64,000 nt of DNA from Lewinellaceae bacterium (GTDB taxonomy: Bacteria; Bacteroidota; Bacteroidia; Chitinophagales; Saprospiraceae), in contig JACJYI010000004.1 in the NCBI GenBank assembly GCA_020636225.1, positions 496,001 through 560,000 on the forward strand, written 5' to 3'. The notes beneath the pieces were generated by a model. That model did not search any database, was not told the DNA's origin, and saw only the letters and a list, made by a program, of their open reading frames with translations. Both the position numbers and the translations under genes were made by a program. Below are positions 54,133 to 63,900 of this stretch, piece after piece. Each line of letters starts with the position of its first letter. The stretch's first letter is position 1.

Positions 54133-54298
54133 GCCTCCTGTCACGAAAGAACAAAGAAGGGATTCACTATTGCTTGATTCAAAAGGAAACCGGACATTAC
54201 TTAGCCAAATGATCCGTCTGGTTTCTACTGTTCCGTTACCCTTGCTTCCAGGATTCTGGATCCTCAGCATGATGCATGAATACTTCAGTACTTCCGCT

Positions 54299-56584
54299 AT
54301 GATGCATGACAAGCTTGTTCACAACTGCTGGATTGCCTGTTTGCTGCTGCTTTGTCCCTTTCATGGCTATGATCAATCATTCAATACCATACCAGGACCA
54401 TTGGGCTCCATCCATTGCCTGTTGAACGAATCAAATGGGATGGTCTATGCGGGGACACATTCCAAGGGGGTTTATGTCTTTGACCACGTGGCTGGCCAAT
54501 GGAAAGGCGTCGGCGGGAATACGATTATGACGGGCAGGGTCAATGCTCTGGTTCGCGACCATCAGGGTATGCTGATTGCCGGAACAGAACAGGGCGGTGT
54601 GAAACAATGGAATGGAACCTCATGGACAACGATCAATACAGGCCTTCCTACCGGATGTTCCCTGATTGCCCCGGTTCGGGCACTGTTGGCAACTCCAGAC
54701 TTTGGACTATTGGCGGGATTACATGATCAGTGGCCCTGCATCACAAGCGGTGGATTATTTCGTTTCACGGGGAATCAATGGATTCCCTTTGAAAATGGTC
54801 TGACCAATGTCAATGTACAGGTCCTGGTGGCTGATACGCTCGATCAGACCTTGTTAGCAGGTACGGATGGCGGAGGTATCTGGAGGTTGGATGATACAAC
54901 TTGGACCTCCTGGAATGATGGCCTGGATGATCTTTCCATCTATACGATAGTCTGTTCTTCCAACGGTCGATATTTCACAGGCACTGGCTCGGGTTTGTAT
55001 GTTCGGGAGACCGGCGGAACAGGATGGCAGTATTCCGGAATAGGACTACCGCCAGATCCTGTCCTGACCATCGCAGTTGATCCGGCAAATCCGGAGATAA
55101 TGATGGTTGGCACCGGTTATCCTGCAGACCGCCCGGGTTCATTGCAAGGCCGATTGTTCCGATCTGCAGATCATGGCCAATCGTGGATTGAAGTCGCTTC
55201 CGGACTACAAACCTCGGCAATCCGCCAGGTTGTCTACTCCAGTAGTGATACACTCCATGCGGCGACTTGGGGATTTTTATCCAGTACCGATCAAGGAAAA
55301 ACGTGGACCACCAATAATCTCGGATATTCCGGTCGGGCATTTTCAACTTCCGGTTGTCTGGCATTATTGGATTCCCCGTCTGTCTGCCTGTTTTACGGGA
55401 CCGATGAAGGGGTATTTCGATCCTACGATGAAGGTTTGACCTGGCACTTTTCCAGCATGGGCCTGGATCGTCCATTGGTCACCCTGCTGAAATCCGACCG
55501 GAATGGAAATCTCTATTGTGGCATCATGCGCTATTTGGGAACACCGGCTGGAGGATATGGAGACGGTCGGCTGATGCGGTCATCCGATCGTGGTCAATCG
55601 TGGTCTCCGGTCCAGATATCCAAAGATTGGCGCTATCTGGATATGGATGAGGCGCCAAATGGCGATCTGTACTGCGCACATGGTTTTGGAGCCCAGCTAC
55701 CCTCTGCCACCATCGTGGGTTCCAGTCTGGCTGTCTCGCAAGACCAGGGTTTGACCTGGAAGGATCTGCCTGTTATGAGTGGCATGGGGTTCTGCACCAC
55801 AACTACGCCGAATGGCGATCTTTTTGTGGCGGGGGAATCAGCAGGCACCTGGCGATCTGTCGATCAGGGCTCAACATGGACTTTACTTCCTGTTGCCAAT
55901 CAAACCAGCAATTTGACCTTGTTGACATCAACTGATCAGGGTGATCTGATCCTATCGGGAGGCGCGATGAGAGGTTTGTTTTTTTCATCTGCAGTAGAAA
56001 ATGGTATTCCATGGCATACTTATGATAATCCTGACCTTCCAGATTATTACTCGCTGTCCGATGTGGCATTTGATGCGGATGGAAATGCCTGGTGTACAAC
56101 CCGAGGTCAGAACGGGGTTCCAGCATTATTTTTCCTGGAGGCACCCATTCAGTCGAGCAGTCCGCTGCAACCTGTCGACGGTATCTTTGGACCATTATTC
56201 GACATGGTTTGGGATGCCTGTGGGTACTTGTACATCTACTCTACGGGCGCTGTCTTGAAAAGTAAGACTTCCTTGCGAAGCCCTTCGGAACCCTGTACGC
56301 CGGTTTCTACCCTGTCGCCATATCTTTCACCTTCCTCGATCTGGCTTTACCCAAACCCCGCTTCTCACACCGTTACTATCCAGTTTCAGTCCATGACAGG
56401 ACATGGGTTTATTCGCCTGATAAACGCCCAGGGTATCATGATCCAAGACATACTTGTGCGGATCCAGGAAGGTGAAAACCGTTTTCAATTATCGCTGGAC
56501 GGCCTGCCGTCAGGGATCTATCAGGTTCAATTGTCCTGCCCCGATGGTATTTTCAGCTCCACCCTCATTGTCCAAGCAGGGTAG
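54299..56584 (+). CDS. Secreted beta-propeller protein with T9SS sorting domain
   Basis: About 761 residues. The signal peptide at the ATG of 54299 or 54302 (HDKLVHNCWIACLLLLCPFHGY) is followed by many BNR/Asp-box and YCF48-like blades: SNGMVYAGTHSKGVYVFD, RSADHGQSWIEV, SSTDQGKTWTTN, RSYDEGLTWHFS, RSSDRGQSWSPV, SQDQGLTWKDL and RSVDQGSTWTLL. The C-terminus has a T9SS type A domain (SIWLYPNPASHTVTI ... LPSGIYQVQLS). Asp-box propellers occur in sialidases and photosystem-assembly-like proteins; here no sialidase active-site Arg triad is evident, so binding or structure is more likely than catalysis. Confidence 0.85.
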   Translation: MMHDKLVHNCWIACLLLLCPFHGYDQSFNTIPGPLGSIHCLLNESNGMVYAGTHSKGVYVFDHVAGQWKGVGGNTIMTGRVNALVRDHQGMLIAGTEQGGVKQWNGTSWTTINTGLPTGCSLIAPVRALLATPDFGLLAGLHDQWPCITSGGLFRFTGNQWIPFENGLTNVNVQVLVADTLDQTLLAGTDGGGIWRLDDTTWTSWNDGLDDLSIYTIVCSSNGRYFTGTGSGLYVRETGGTGWQYSGIGLPPDPVLTIAVDPANPEIMMVGTGYPADRPGSLQGRLFRSADHGQSWIEVASGLQTSAIRQVVYSSSDTLHAATWGFLSSTDQGKTWTTNNLGYSGRAFSTSGCLALLDSPSVCLFYGTDEGVFRSYDEGLTWHFSSMGLDRPLVTLLKSDRNGNLYCGIMRYLGTPAGGYGDGRLMRSSDRGQSWSPVQISKDWRYLDMDEAPNGDLYCAHGFGAQLPSATIVGSSLAVSQDQGLTWKDLPVMSGMGFCTTTTPNGDLFVAGESAGTWRSVDQGSTWTLLPVANQTSNLTLLTSTDQGDLILSGGAMRGLFFSSAVENGIPWHTYDNPDLPDYYSLSDVAFDADGNAWCTTRGQNGVPALFFLEAPIQSSSPLQPVDGIFGPLFDMVWDACGYLYIYSTGAVLKSKTSLRSPSEPCTPVSTLSPYLSPSSIWLYPNPASHTVTIQFQSMTGHGFIRLINAQGIMIQDILVRIQEGENRFQLSLDGLPSGIYQVQLSCPDGIFSSTLIVQAG

Positions 56585-56618
56585 ATCCGGGAAGAAGTTC
56601 CACAACAGGCTCCGGACA

Positions 56619-57782
56619 TCAATACCGGTACAAGGCATTCATCACGGACACTGGCTGAGGCAGGGCTTCCTTGTCGGAGAGATACACCTCCCCTCCATGT
56701 AAGAGCACCTCAATGGCCACCTTGTTACACATTTCCACATTGGACAGATTCTGTTCCTCCTGTGTGCGCAGGGAAAGATCCTTGGGATCATATACTCCCC
56801 AGATCATCGCATCCTTGTCGAGGAACAAGGTATCCACCCGGCCATGCAGGGCCGCCGTCACAATGTCCTCAACCGCCATGGAACTGCGATCCGTGTACGC
56901 CCATTGATTCATCAGTTCGGCCTTGTGCCGTCGCCCCTGGTCAAAATGAAAGGCCAGGATATCCCATGCCTTCTTGTGCAGTTCCGGACGCGGTGTGTAT
57001 TGGGGATTGCCGGACAGGCCTTCTTCGTACAAATGCGGATAACGGTTGACCTGGCGATACAGTGCCATCAAATGGTCCATGCCCGCCAGCATCAACGGAG
57101 CTTTTTCCTCATGCAGCACCTCCATGATCCGTCGATCGACCTCCCGGAAATACTCCAGGATCTCACCCTTGTGATCATCCTTTCCCTCTCCCTGCCCATG
57201 GTGAATGGTCTGACCATGACCACCGGCGCGTTGGCCATGGAAGCCAGCGGAGGTTTCCTCCAGATCGAAGCCTACCACCTCTTCCAGTCGTTTGGGCAGT
57301 GGCTCGGGCATGGTCACATTGCGCAAGGCCTCCCGGTTCCCCTCGTACAGGTGAAGATCCTCGAGACTCAGGGTGAGCAGGAAAAAACGACCGTCACCCA
57401 TCATCAGGGGAATCATCGGCTTGAGATAGAACTCATAGCTGATATGATAGAAGGGCTCCACCGCAAACGGCAGATGGAAGGTTTCGAACAGGTCAGTGCT
57501 CAGGAAGATGGCCAACCCTTCTGACTGGTGATGCCAGAATTCTTCATCCTTACTCAACTCCACCAGCGGATTCATGAAGGTATCAATACTGCGCTGATCG
57601 AATCCACGCTCCTCCAGATCGAGATGGATCTGTTTCATCAGGTTCTTCAGATGGATCCGGTCCTTCTTGTTGAGGACTTCCTCGCCAGCCCGATGGGCTG
57701 GCATAAAGATGGATACACAACGGCCTCCATCGCGAGTCGCCAGGGTGGAGAATTGTTCTCTGGTCAGGTACGTCATGGTCAT
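56619..57782 (-). CDS. Bacterial archaeo-eukaryotic release factor-like protein (baeRF)
   Basis: The 387-residue protein matches the baeRF group, bacterial homologues of eRF1/aRF1, most like family 3. The N-terminal region reads CVSIFMPAHRAGEEVLNKKDRIHLKNLMKQ. Next comes FWHHQSEGLAIFLS, then a middle domain with the Gly/His/Gln-rich loop GFHGQRAGGHGQTIHHGQGEGKDD (about 180-205), analogous in position to the GGQ loop of release factors. A Pelota/eRF1 domain 3-like end follows (YREVNRYPHL-type motif YRQVNRYPHLYEEG...LHGRVDTLFLDKD). Members are proposed to act on stalled or hibernating ribosomes; experiments are few. The function here is inferred. Confidence 0.78.
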   Translation of the reverse strand: MTMTYLTREQFSTLATRDGGRCVSIFMPAHRAGEEVLNKKDRIHLKNLMKQIHLDLEERGFDQRSIDTFMNPLVELSKDEEFWHHQSEGLAIFLSTDLFETFHLPFAVEPFYHISYEFYLKPMIPLMMGDGRFFLLTLSLEDLHLYEGNREALRNVTMPEPLPKRLEEVVGFDLEETSAGFHGQRAGGHGQTIHHGQGEGKDDHKGEILEYFREVDRRIMEVLHEEKAPLMLAGMDHLMALYRQVNRYPHLYEEGLSGNPQYTPRPELHKKAWDILAFHFDQGRRHKAELMNQWAYTDRSSMAVEDIVTAALHGRVDTLFLDKDAMIWGVYDPKDLSLRTQEEQNLSNVEMCNKVAIEVLLHGGEVYLSDKEALPQPVSVMNALYRY

Positions 57783-57984
57783 ATGTCGTTTCGGTGTTCA
57801 ACGGAAACACTGATGAAGGACATCACACCCGATCCATCCCTTCATCAGGGAAGAGGCGTCAAGACCTGCTTTCAGACCCGATCCTCATTTTGACCAAAAA
57901 ATACGTCTCCCCTTTCAGACCATGAATGATCCAGATCAGGATAACCGGATGACTTCCATCATCCCGAACGATTGACAATGGCTC

Positions 57985-60858
57985 TTATCGTTTGACGACC
58001 CGATCGATCCCCATCCGATCCCCGGTGATCCATTGGACCTGATACATACCGACAGGTTGATCCTGCAGATCCACCTGCAGCCCTTCCACGTTGATACCGG
58101 ATCGATGCCAGACCACCTGCCCGAGGCTATTGATCACCCGGAGGTCACCGGGCACATGGTCTGGAGCATGAATCGTAAAGAGGCCACTGGTCGGATTGGG
58201 GACGATCTGCAATGGGATCCTCTTACCCGGATTCACAATACTGGTCAGTTCATTGGCAATATAGCTGGCTTCCCAACCGGCCTGGCGAACCAGGTCATCT
58301 GTCTCGAAGCGGATGAACAGACTGCCTCCCGTGCTCATCACAGGCCCGGGAAGGGTGCCACCTGAGAATTCACCCAACAGGGCTGCATTCTCGTCCGCAC
58401 CGTCATACACCCGGACATAATCATAACCTTCCTCTGTCTGAAAGGAGGTAAAGGTGAGCAGGATATCCTGTGTATTGGGCGGCTGGATCAGCCAACGGCA
58501 GTCGCTGGCATTGCTGTAGGGATCCGGACCACTGCCATCCTCGATATCTCCTGACATATCCGTCAGTACGGTCTGGCCGGAACAGGTCATGCTATTGGTC
58601 GCTTGATAATCCAGTGCCCAGCCGGCTGCTACTCCTGATCCATCCGTGATGAACTTCAGGAACAGATGGGCATCACTGGACGGGATCATGCCCGGGATCG
58701 TATTGCCGGTGATGCTCGCCAGTACAGGTGCCAGGTCGTCCTGTCCATCGTAGATGAACAGGGTATCGCCAATGGCAATATCCATTTCCGCAACGTTCAG
58801 GGTGATCACATCATAACCACCCGCATAGATCTTCCAGGTACAATCCGCATTGTTGCCATAGTCGAACATTCCGCTGCCGTCGCTGATGCTGCCTGTGGGA
58901 CCATTCAGCTCCACAAGTCCCATACAGGTCGGTCCGGGATCAAAGGATCCCACCCCGACAGCCGCCCAGGCCCGTTGCACCGTCTCCACTTCGGGCGACC
59001 CGGCTCCGTAGAGATCTTCCGCTGCCATAATGGACCCCATTCGGCTATCCTCGTAATTGGACATGGTCGAGGCGGTGATGTACTGGGTCAGGTTGCGATA
59101 GGCGATCTGTTCGGCTTTCTCGATGCCGATACCCTCCACGGTATAGGCGTAGCCATTTTCATTGACACCACTGCCTCCTTCGCTGACCAGATAGAACCAG
59201 TAGTTCTGCACGCCGCTATTGACATGCACGCCCCCGAAATCGAACGTGTCCTGGGTATTGGCCCAATAACTGTCCGTCGGACCATAGGTGTCCGGCTGGG
59301 TCCGGGACCGGGGATCCTCCATGGAGCGAACGTAATCGCCGGGGATCAGGGACCCCTCCTCACCATGCAGCCAGTCGGCTGATGCCGGCTTGGCATAATG
59401 CTCGACAGCCGTGCCGAAGATATCGGCAAAGGACTCGTTCAAGGCTCCGGATTCTCCCTGGTAGGCCAGGCCACCTCCGCCATTGGTATTGATCACACCA
59501 TGGGTGATCTCATGCGACAGGACATTGATGTAGGTCCGGTGGTTGGTAGTGATCCCGTTCCCATCACCCAGTTTCAGACTGTTGTTGGACCAGAATGCAT
59601 TGGGCCAGCCCAGGGCAAAATGAACATAGGCGATCATCTCGCCCCCCAAGCCGTCAAAACTGTTCCGGTTGTGCACGTTCAGGTAGTAATCATAGGTCTT
59701 TTCCATGCCCCAATGGGCATCCAGGGCAGGGTTGTTCTCCTGCACCGTCTCGTAGGTACCGGTATTCCCCAGGATCGAAAAGCTCTTGTTCCCCAGGGAC
59801 GAAGAGATATTGAACGGCCCACCCCAGTCGTCATTCGATCCTCCATCCTCTTCAAAAATATTGATGGAGTACGGTGGATTGGTCAGCGTCAGCTGGATCG
59901 GGATGGATATGGGCGGCTGGGCATCCTTTATCACCGGCGTGGTGGCGACCGTTGTGTTATTGCCATCCTTGATGACGAGATACAGATCCGGGTCGTTGTC
60001 CCCGGGCACATCTTGCCACCAGCCAGGACCCACTGCGTTGATGGTCACATTCCGCAACACTACAATCTGCTCGGTCCACTGGTTATCGGTGTCGGTGAAT
60101 TCGGTCACGTTGCCCAGGTCGATGGCATGGTTCAGATTCAGGGTGTGAATAGGGCGACCCGACTCTTTCAGGCGGTAGTGCATTCCGGTATTGTCCGTCG
60201 TAATGGTTTGGGTACCACTGTAGAGTGTATTGGCACTCCCTTCTTCATCCGCATGACAGACATGCGTCAGTGTGCGGATGGTATGTCCGTCCCGGGCATC
60301 GATGAACACGTCCATGTCCTCGGTCAGACGTTCTGAAGTACAATGAACCTGATAGGCCAGGGTCGGGGAAACGCTGTCATCATGACCCCCTGGAAACATG
60401 ATCAGCTTCGGTTCGTCCACCTGCGGGTAGTTTCCACGAACCAGATCTCTGGCCAGCGACATGGCCTGGTCAGGGGTGATATCGGGTACACCGTTCCATT
60501 GACTTCCTGAATAGACATGCCCATTCGCCTTCCGGACGCGGCCATCCCGGCTGTGCAGGATGAGGCCACTCCCGTAAACATCAACACCGGCAATTTGCTG
60601 GATATAGCGGGTGTGGGTCCATCCTAACCGATCCGTGGTTTCACTGACCTGGACCAGTTGGTTTTCCTGGCCCAGTCCGAGTTCCTCGCCATATCGCTCC
60701 AGGAACTGGCTGATGGACAGGTGTTCCTGGTCCCCTTGTTGATAGAATACCGAGGCCCTTCGTTTCTCCAGGCCTTGTCCTGCATCCGGGACAGGTTGTT
60801 GCGCCCGGGATGTTCCAAAAAAAAGCACCGCCAGGGATAGTGTCAAGATTGCTCTCAT
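57985..60858 (-). CDS. Secreted M4 thermolysin-family metalloprotease with two CUB domains and T9SS tail
   Basis: The protein has about 957 residues: a signal peptide (ending TSRAQ), an FTP/PepSY propeptide (about 25-230), then the thermolysin catalytic domain. Zinc-binding HEITH is in NVLSHEITHGVIN (about 447), the third ligand Glu in GALNESFADIFG, and the catalytic His in FGGVHVNSGVQNYWF. Two CUB domains follow (DYGNNADCTWKIYA..., DPYSNASDCRWLIQ...), with the paired Cys and aromatic pattern of that fold. The T9SS type A sorting domain ends the chain (LQIVPNPTSGLFTI ... QPVGMYQVQWI). It likely degrades extracellular protein. The ATG at 60858 is set by the signal peptide. The 103 bp up to the CHAT gene hold no clear promoter. 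Confidence 0.93.
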   Translation of the reverse strand: MRAILTLSLAVLFFGTSRAQQPVPDAGQGLEKRRASVFYQQGDQEHLSISQFLERYGEELGLGQENQLVQVSETTDRLGWTHTRYIQQIAGVDVYGSGLILHSRDGRVRKANGHVYSGSQWNGVPDITPDQAMSLARDLVRGNYPQVDEPKLIMFPGGHDDSVSPTLAYQVHCTSERLTEDMDVFIDARDGHTIRTLTHVCHADEEGSANTLYSGTQTITTDNTGMHYRLKESGRPIHTLNLNHAIDLGNVTEFTDTDNQWTEQIVVLRNVTINAVGPGWWQDVPGDNDPDLYLVIKDGNNTTVATTPVIKDAQPPISIPIQLTLTNPPYSINIFEEDGGSNDDWGGPFNISSSLGNKSFSILGNTGTYETVQENNPALDAHWGMEKTYDYYLNVHNRNSFDGLGGEMIAYVHFALGWPNAFWSNNSLKLGDGNGITTNHRTYINVLSHEITHGVINTNGGGGLAYQGESGALNESFADIFGTAVEHYAKPASADWLHGEEGSLIPGDYVRSMEDPRSRTQPDTYGPTDSYWANTQDTFDFGGVHVNSGVQNYWFYLVSEGGSGVNENGYAYTVEGIGIEKAEQIAYRNLTQYITASTMSNYEDSRMGSIMAAEDLYGAGSPEVETVQRAWAAVGVGSFDPGPTCMGLVELNGPTGSISDGSGMFDYGNNADCTWKIYAGGYDVITLNVAEMDIAIGDTLFIYDGQDDLAPVLASITGNTIPGMIPSSDAHLFLKFITDGSGVAAGWALDYQATNSMTCSGQTVLTDMSGDIEDGSGPDPYSNASDCRWLIQPPNTQDILLTFTSFQTEEGYDYVRVYDGADENAALLGEFSGGTLPGPVMSTGGSLFIRFETDDLVRQAGWEASYIANELTSIVNPGKRIPLQIVPNPTSGLFTIHAPDHVPGDLRVINSLGQVVWHRSGINVEGLQVDLQDQPVGMYQVQWITGDRMGIDRVVKR

Positions 60859-60961
60859 GATAGGGTGTATGGGGTTGTCAAGAGGAATGCAACGGGTCAA
60901 TGTGCATGCGTCAAATGAAGCATAGATATCTAAGATACTGAAATTGTGGAATGTATGGTGA

Positions 60962-63900
60962 TCACTCCACCAGGATGAAGCCTGCCCAACTGTAATGATC
61001 GATGAAAAGGTCCCGCATTTCCTTCTGGGTTTGCAGGAAGGCCGCATGGATATCCATCTCCTGATGGTCCTTGCCCGGATTGTTTATGCCCAGCCAATGC
61101 CGGTAAAAGGTGTTCATGAAACGGGTGGTCTTTTCATCATCCACCTGCCAGAGACTCATGATCAGATATCGTGTGCCGGCAATGGAAAACGCCCGTTGCA
61201 AGCCATAAACCCCCTCATTGCCTTCGATGTCTCCCAGGCCCGTTTCGCAGGCGGACAGGACCACCAGTTCCGTTCCGGACAGATCCAGCTGACTGATCTC
61301 GTACGCCGTCAGGGTGCCGTCATCCATACCGGATGGTGGTTGCTGGTCGGTAGTCCAGGTGAAATTCGCTCCGGCCATGATCAGTCCGGAGCGCATCATC
61401 GGCTGATCGGAGGCCATGAAGACGGGTTGTCGTTCCAGCAAATGGTCGGCCGGCGCTTCCTGTGGATCCGGAAAGAAATACCCATGAGTGCCAATATGGA
61501 TCAGGCGGGGTGAGGGTGGCCAGCCAAACTGGCCCATGTGCTTGAAGGTCTCCTCCCTGGCATTGGTACCGGTATACTGGATATGGGGAATTTCCACAGT
61601 ATCCAGCAAAGACCGCAGGGATTTGACCTCCTTGAATGTTCCCGGCAAATAGGTCCACCCGGAGGTCAGGGCCCGGGAGACAACCGACATGGTGTCCGGA
61701 TTCTCCACCATGTTCTCTGGAACTGAGGATGGCGTATTCTGGTCCTGTTGGGTGAACTCAGGCAATGGGTCATAGCGAATTCCGCCATAGATCACGGCCG
61801 TGTCCTGAAGAAAAGAGGGTTCCGTGACCGGTGGTCGCTGCGTCAGATAGCGGGTACTGCCCACCAGATGCAACCGATACTGATCCAGGAGCAAGGTATC
61901 CGTACCGACCTCGATCGCACCGATATTCAGCCGGTACAAGACACCGGCTGAAGACAGGAAGATCTCCGGATAGTCCCGGATACCCCTGGCTTCCAGCTTG
62001 TGCCAGATCAATTCGTTCAATGTCGGCTGGGGTGGCCCGCTGACCACAAATCCCCGACTTGCCGAGGCATAGATGAATTTGACATAGGTTTCATCTCGGG
62101 GCATATTGGGCTGCAGCACAAATGACAGGGTATCCTCTCCAAACAGGTCCACCATCCAGGGGACCGATCCATCCGGGGTCACGACCATGGCGGCATACCG
62201 GACTTGATCGGCGGTCGTGGACGGATAGGGAGAATACCGGATGAACTCAATGGCCGCCTGGCCTGTGTCCAATGATTGCCGGATATCCGTCCATTCAACC
62301 TGCTGCATCAGATCCTCCTTACCGGAAATCATGCAGGCCAGCTCCTTTTCCAGACTGTCCACACGGGCTTCAAACAAATTCAGTTCGACCCGCTCCTCGA
62401 TCGGACGGGCATACTCCTTTCCGATCATTCGGCGCATGGCACTCAACTCCAGAAAGATCGGGGTTGTCCCAGGGTCAGCCAGGGCATGTGTCCGGATCTG
62501 CCGGGCGGCATTCAACAGAAATCCCTTGTAGAACAGGGCATTGTCATAGCAGGCTCCCGCCGTCTGATCATGAACCGGCGAACGCAGGGCAAAGGACAGG
62601 ATCTCACTCTGGGTGTCCTTGAATTTCTGGAGGTATTTGGCCAGTTCCCGCTCTGACATATAATGCACGGCATTGGCCAGGCGGCGACGACCGATCACGG
62701 AGGCCTGGGCATACAAGCTGTCGGCCTGGTGGTAGGCATCACGTTCCCAGGCCAGACGCGCCAGGTCGATCAGGTTGATCACATAAAGAGGGTATTGGTC
62801 TCCCAGGGTCTTCTCCCAATACGCCTTGGCCTCCATGAAGAGGGATTCCGCCTTTGACAGATTGCCCATATTCCGATAGACTTCTCCCAGGGCCATCATG
62901 GTCTTGGGGTAGCCGGGCACCCGGGCTCCGGGTAGCCTCTCCCAGATTTCTTTCGCAACGATCAGGCTTTCCTCGGCATATGACCAATTACCTTCCTGCA
63001 TATCCAGCGTGGCCAGGTCATGCAGGCAAAGGGCATAACTGGGAAATTCCGTCTTCAGGTCGCGATCCATGCGATCCAATGCCTGTTCGTACAGGTTGCG
63101 GGCCTTGCGATATTTCTGTTCCAGCCGATAATATTCCGCCAGCCCTTTCAATACGGGACCATAGTCCAACCGGTTGTTGAACCAGCCGGAACCCACCTTG
63201 TCCTGGGCATCCCGATAATATTTGCCGGCTTTGTCTACCTGGCCCATGTCGATATAGGTCCCTGCCAGGCCGGTCAGGTTGGAAACATACTCCGATGTCT
63301 CTTTCTGTCTCAGCTTGGCCAGAACGGTCAATGCTTCCAGATAATATTGTTCTGCCAGGGCAAACTGCTCGGTCTCCCGATACAGGTCAGCCATCGTGGA
63401 TACCATATGGGCGTAATCAATATTGGGCTGGAGTCCGGCCAGGGTGACCAGGTCGCGTGCAGAAGCAAAGAGGGAATCCGCTTGTTCATACCGACCCATG
63501 TCCCGATATAGCCGGATCAGATCACCCAGGGTAGCCAATCGTCGGGGATCCTGATGGTCCAGGGAATCCTGGCGAATTCTGTCCAGTTCCTCCAGGCATT
63601 GAGCGGCTCCTTCCAGTTTTCCCATCTCTTCACGGACCCGGGCCAGGGATATCAAGTTATTCTGGAAGCTCAGGTCGAGCGGACGAGCTCTCTGGATGGT
63701 CAACACTTCACCCAGGGTTACCTCAGCCTGTCGGTATTGCCCGAGTTGCCGATACAGGTCGGCCTTTCCGGAGCATGCCTGAATGTAGGCCAGGGACTGT
63801 TCTCCCGATTGACTGCGGGCCAGATCCTGGGCCCGGGCGGCCAGTGTATTGGCCAATCCCTGGTCACCCTCCCGGAATGCCTTTCGGGACAATGCGATCA

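Noticed and set aside
54092..54298. Upstream extension of the propeller protein to 54092
   Set aside because: It runs through a perfect intrinsic terminator, and the signal peptide begins at 54299.
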